From positions 124,001 through 188,000 of the forward strand of contig NZ_JBHSUL010000002.1 in the NCBI RefSeq assembly GCF_042660675.1: a DNA stretch of 64,000 bases, in the 5' to 3' direction. Below are positions 61,023 to 64,000 of the stretch, in pieces. The position numbers and the translations under genes were made by a program. Each line of letters opens with the position of its first letter. Within the stretch, counting starts at the first letter, position 1. The notes beneath the pieces are model-generated. The model worked only from the letters and a program-made list of their open reading frames with translations. It searched no databases and was not told the origin of the DNA. Origin of the DNA: Marinilactibacillus sp042660675 (lineage in GTDB: Bacteria > Bacillota > Bacilli > Lactobacillales > Carnobacteriaceae_A).

Positions 61023-61775
61023 TTAAAAAATATTCACACCACAGACTTCAAAATCATGACGTGTACTTTCTTCAAGAGCATCGTCCGTAATAATACCCTC
61101 AACCCCCATTAATGGGGCGACATTCAGTAAGGAATGGATACTAAATTTACTTGAGTCGCCGACTCCGTAGATACGGTTCGCTTGCTTGAACATCGCCTTC
61201 TTTAGTTGTGATTCCCCAAAGCCGTAATCTGTAAATCCTGATTCCAAGGATACACCACTGAAACTCATAAAAAACACATCCATGTGGAATTGCTTGAAAA
61301 ACTCCGCACTAGACTCTCCTACAAAACAGAGTTCTTCGTTTCTAACGGAACCTCCTGGCAAAATCAATTGAAAGGAACTTCTTTTCGCTAGTTCAATGGC
61401 GATTACAATCGAGTTTGTCAGAATCGTCAGATTTTTAAAATGCTGAGTCAGTTCAATAGCGATTTGAGTATTTGTCGTACTAACATCTAAACCAATGACC
61501 TCATTCTCTTTCACAAAATGAATGGCTTTTTCAGCGATGACTTTCTTTTTAACAGAATTCAAGTTTGCACGGTATAAATAATCTGTTTCATGTACAAATT
61601 CTCTGTTCAAATAAGCACCACCATGCATACGGATGATGATGTTTTGTTTTTCAAGGTACATCAGATCCCTACGAATCGTTTCCAGTGAAACATTGAACTC
61701 TTCTGCAAGTGTGTTGTTTTTGACGGTTCGGTGTGTGTGAAAGTATTTAACGATATTTTCTTGTCTTGCGTTCAT
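61023..61775 (-). CDS. DeoR/GlpR-family repressor
   Basis: A 250-residue regulator. An N-terminal winged helix (TLAEEFNVSLETIRRDLMYLEKQ at about 23-45, then MHGGAY) is followed by the DeoR sensor domain, with GLDVSTTNTQIA and LPGGSVRNEE, which binds a phosphorylated sugar or polyol. It is divergent from an ABC transporter operon at 61944 that it probably controls. Glycerol-3-phosphate (as in GlpR) or a sugar phosphate is the likely inducer. Confidence 0.9.
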   Translation of the reverse strand: MNARQENIVKYFHTHRTVKNNTLAEEFNVSLETIRRDLMYLEKQNIIIRMHGGAYLNREFVHETDYLYRANLNSVKKKVIAEKAIHFVKENEVIGLDVSTTNTQIAIELTQHFKNLTILTNSIVIAIELAKRSSFQLILPGGSVRNEELCFVGESSAEFFKQFHMDVFFMSFSGVSLESGFTDYGFGESQLKKAMFKQANRIYGVGDSSKFSIHSLLNVAPLMGVEGIITDDALEESTRHDFEVCGVNIF

Positions 61776-61871
61776 ACTGTCCCTCTTTCTTTCGTTTCTT
61801 ATGTGTATAGCTTACTAAATTTTGTGGGGTTATTTGGTTTTTACATATAAATCACACACAAAAACCACTTA

Positions 61872-61899
61872 ATTTACTTCTAATTTACTTAAAATACAC
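61872..61899 (+). promoter_or_regulatory. Direct repeats with 11-base period upstream of the third ABC operon
   Basis: TTTACT (61872-61877), TTTACT (61883-61888) and TACACA (61894-61899), each separated by 5 bases. The spacing is that of PhoP boxes but could equally be an operator for the divergent DeoR protein. Farther up, GGTTTTT and AAAAACC flank TTTACATATAAATCACA. Confidence 0.45.
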
Positions 61900-61943
61900 A
61901 CTGGTTTTCTAAACTAGAACTTGGAAGGAGAGCGAATAGATAA

Positions 61944-63029
61944 ATGGCAACGATTGAACTTAAAAAATTATCCAAAACATATGCTGATTCAACAGAATTA
62001 GCCGTTAACCAAATTGATTTGACTGTAAATGATAAGGAGTTTGTTGTATTAGTTGGTCCTTCAGGTTGTGGGAAATCCACAACCCTTAGAATGATTGCTG
62101 GACTAGAAAAGATTACTGCAGGAGAACTGTATATTGATCATCAATTGATGAATTACGTGAAACCGGAAAATAGAAATTTAGCGATGGTGTTTCAAAATTA
62201 TGCGTTGTTTCCACATATGACTGTGGCAGACAACATTGCTTTTGGACTAAACGTGAGAAAAACAAAAAAGACTATCGTGAAAGAAAAAGTGGCTGAGGTT
62301 AGTAAAATTGTAGGTCTAGAGGATTACTTACAGCGAAAACCTAAAGAGCTTTCGGGTGGTCAAAAACAAAGAGTAGCGCTAGGCAGAGCAATCATTAAAG
62401 ATATGAACTTAATATTAATGGATGAACCTTTGTCCAATTTAGACGCTAAATTGAGAACAAAGATGAGAGAAGAAATTACGAGCTTACATCGAAAATTAGG
62501 AGCAACTATGGTTTATGTCACACATGACCAAGTAGAAGCAATGACGATGGCAACGAAGATCGTTGTACTTAATAAAGGAATCATCCAACAAGTAGGTACA
62601 CCATTAGAGATTTACGAAGAACCAAAAAATCAATTTGTAGCCGGATTTATGGGTACACCTTCTATGAACTTTTTAGATGTGACTGTTGTAGATGGACAAA
62701 TCTATCTTGGTTCGTATTTAATGGGAACAGTCAGCGAGAATTTAAAGGAAGATAGGTATACATTTGGTATTCGTCCCGAAAAAGTTCAGATTTCAAAAGA
62801 AGGACGGGGAACACCGGCAAAAATCGAATACGTAGAACGACTTGGAGCAGAGCTATTGGTTCATTTTTCTTTGGAAGGGATTGGACAAACAGTGGTTGGC
62901 AAAATCCCTGCAATAGAAGAAGTTGAACAAGGAGATTCTGTAACAGTCGATTTGAAATTAGATCAAGGGTACTTATTTGATACGCAAACGGAAGAAACTG
63001 TATTTTCTAGAGGAAAGATAGGAGGATAA
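61944..63029 (+). CDS. ugpC: UgpC/MsmK-type ABC transporter ATPase
   Basis: A 361-residue ATPase. Walker A GPSGCGKST, Q-loop MVFQNYALFPHM, signature LSGGQKQR, Walker B LILMDEPLSNLD, switch VTHDQVEAM, and a C-terminal MalK-type regulatory region with FGIRPEKVQI. It is a paralogue of the ATPase at 49435. It opens an operon with two permeases, the second cut by the window edge. The imported substrate is unknown; sugar or glycerophosphate are both possible. AAGGAGAG precedes the ATG. Confidence 0.9.
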   Translation: MATIELKKLSKTYADSTELAVNQIDLTVNDKEFVVLVGPSGCGKSTTLRMIAGLEKITAGELYIDHQLMNYVKPENRNLAMVFQNYALFPHMTVADNIAFGLNVRKTKKTIVKEKVAEVSKIVGLEDYLQRKPKELSGGQKQRVALGRAIIKDMNLILMDEPLSNLDAKLRTKMREEITSLHRKLGATMVYVTHDQVEAMTMATKIVVLNKGIIQQVGTPLEIYEEPKNQFVAGFMGTPSMNFLDVTVVDGQIYLGSYLMGTVSENLKEDRYTFGIRPEKVQISKEGRGTPAKIEYVERLGAELLVHFSLEGIGQTVVGKIPAIEEVEQGDSVTVDLKLDQGYLFDTQTEETVFSRGKIGG

Positions 63030-63033
63030 ATCA

Positions 63034-63918
63034 GTGATGAAACACAAATCTTTAAAGTTTTTTGGGAATTTGAGTATTTTTATTGTACTTCCGCTAGTGC
63101 CGTTATTAATTTTCTGGTTTGTCCCATTAGCTGTCTCGTTCTGGTTAAGCACGACTGACTGGGACTATATCAGCCCAGTGATAGAATCAGTAGGCATTGG
63201 TAATTATCAAACGATTATGAGCTCATCCGTATTTCATGAAGTTCTTAAAAATACCTTTGTGTTCACGTTATGGACTGTGGTTCCTACAATCATACTCGGA
63301 TTTCTGGCAGCTATCTTAGTTCAGCAGATAGACAAGGGGCGTAGTCTTTTAAAAACATTAATTTTCAGTCCTTGGTTTACGCCTACTGTAGCCATCTCGA
63401 TCGTTTGGTCATGGATCTTTCAACCAGATATCGGTGTACTGAATCAGGTTCTCGGATGGTTCAATCTTCCGCAACCAGCTTGGTTGCAAAGCTCAGAATA
63501 TGCAATGTGGGCAATCATTATCGTAACGGTCTGGAAAGGGATCGGTTGGTGTATGTTGTTTTACTGTGATGCGATTGAAAGAATTCCAAAGGATATTATT
63601 GAAGTTTGTCAGCTCGAAGGTACTGGCCCATGGCAGATGATCAAAACGGTTTACTTACCATATACATCACCAACAAGTCTGTTCCTGATTGTAACCACAA
63701 TTATCTCTTCTTTGCAGGCCTATGATCAGATTCAAGTTATGACTCAAGGTGGCCCTTCAGGAAGCACAAGAACTTTATTGTATTACTACTACCAATTAGC
63801 GTTTGAGCAGTTTGATATGGGCATGGCAACCGCACTGGCAACAATTATCTTAGTGATTACAGGTTTGATTTCGTTATTACAATTCGGCTTATCTAAGTAT
63901 TGGGTCCACTATCAATAA
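63034..63918 (+). CDS. Carbohydrate/Ugp-type ABC transporter permease (first subunit)
   Basis: A 294-residue membrane protein with six helices. GTG 63034 is 8 bases after AGGAGG; the adjacent ATG 63037 is an alternative start. The EAA loop is EVCQLEGTGPWQMIKTVYLPYTSP, and QVMTQGGPSGSTRTLLYYYY after it is typical of UgpA/MalF-type subunits. It partners the incomplete gene after it. Confidence 0.87.
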   Translation: MMKHKSLKFFGNLSIFIVLPLVPLLIFWFVPLAVSFWLSTTDWDYISPVIESVGIGNYQTIMSSSVFHEVLKNTFVFTLWTVVPTIILGFLAAILVQQIDKGRSLLKTLIFSPWFTPTVAISIVWSWIFQPDIGVLNQVLGWFNLPQPAWLQSSEYAMWAIIIVTVWKGIGWCMLFYCDAIERIPKDIIEVCQLEGTGPWQMIKTVYLPYTSPTSLFLIVTTIISSLQAYDQIQVMTQGGPSGSTRTLLYYYYQLAFEQFDMGMATALATIILVITGLISLLQFGLSKYWVHYQ

Positions 63919-63933
63919 TCAGGAGGTGAAAAC

Positions 63934-64000
63934 ATGAAAATAAACCATTTATCGCAGCCGGTCTCCATGACAGATGCGCAGGAAAAAGAATGGAAAAAAG
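63934..64000 (+). CDS. Start of a second ABC permease gene (cut by window edge)
   Basis: AGGAGGTG lies just before ATG 63934, and the frame is open to the end: MKINHLSQPVSM then charged residues ending KEWKK. The position 15 bases after a UgpA-type permease and the polar N-terminus suggest the UgpE/MalG partner subunit. Confidence 0.6.
   Translation, partial: MKINHLSQPVSMTDAQEKEWKK

Noticed and set aside
1..64000. Insertion sequences, prophage or anti-phage defence genes
   Set aside because: No transposase, integrase, terminal inverted repeats, restriction enzyme or Cas gene was recognised in any frame. The CPBP protease at 29966 alone is not evidence of defence.

Overview
This window looks like chromosomal DNA of a low-GC Gram-positive bacterium of the order Lactobacillales. 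The evidence is the conserved run rsmG-parA-parB-DUF951-ychF-(DUF1129)-guaB, a stand-alone class II HMG-CoA reductase (mevalonate route), LPxTG surface proteins with a class A sortase, Rgg and LCP family proteins, and strong AAGGAGG ribosome sites with T-rich intrinsic terminators. A marine or alkaliphilic member of the Carnobacteriaceae would fit, but that is inference.

Layout. 1-4.4 kb: end of a carbohydrate-use cluster, with a cytoplasmic GH42 beta-galactosidase and a wall-anchored GH5 glucanase. 4.5-10.5 kb: csaA, mvaA, a tRNA-Val with an odd anticodon loop, a LapA-like membrane protein, two lipoproteins, a small P-loop kinase and a membrane-tethered XRE regulator. 11-17.5 kb: an LCP/MltG-like pair for the cell wall, an ABC-F ATPase, a soluble PAS chemoreceptor and an aldehyde dehydrogenase. 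17.6-21 kb: a chromate-type transporter divergent from an ArsR regulator and a CoA-disulfide reductase with rhodanese domain; the ArsR promoter carries a perfect operator. 21-23.2 kb: a GNAT acetyltransferase, a 660-base gene-free stretch with RNA-like hairpins, and an Rgg regulator. 23.5-30 kb: the housekeeping rsmG-parAB-ychF-guaB block. 30-32 kb: CPBP protease, ogt and a deoxynucleoside kinase.

32.5-43.6 kb holds a gene for a 3420-residue surface adhesin: an N-terminal adhesive-type region, about 27 Ig-like repeats of roughly 105 residues (several almost identical), a collagen-like Gly-X-Y tract and an LPQTS wall anchor. A convergent sortase follows, then an SDR oxidoreductase.

45-57.7 kb is the most interesting region. 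It is a glycerophosphodiester locus: a membrane-anchored GDPD broken by one in-frame TAG, a divergent Ugp-like ABC importer operon ending in an intact GDPD, and a second operon with a divergent GDPD-like protein (HSG instead of HRG), a complete second ABC importer, and a CehA/McbA-like PHP metallohydrolase that appears split into two adjacent genes. Promoters here carry 11-bp-spaced TTTACA-like hexamers resembling PhoP boxes, so the locus may be a phosphate-starvation phosphodiester scavenging system. 58-60.3 kb: a glutamine-type amino acid ABC importer. 60.3-64 kb: a metallophosphoesterase, a DeoR regulator and the start of a third UgpC-type ABC operon that runs off the window.

All family names rest on reading motifs by eye; no database search was run.
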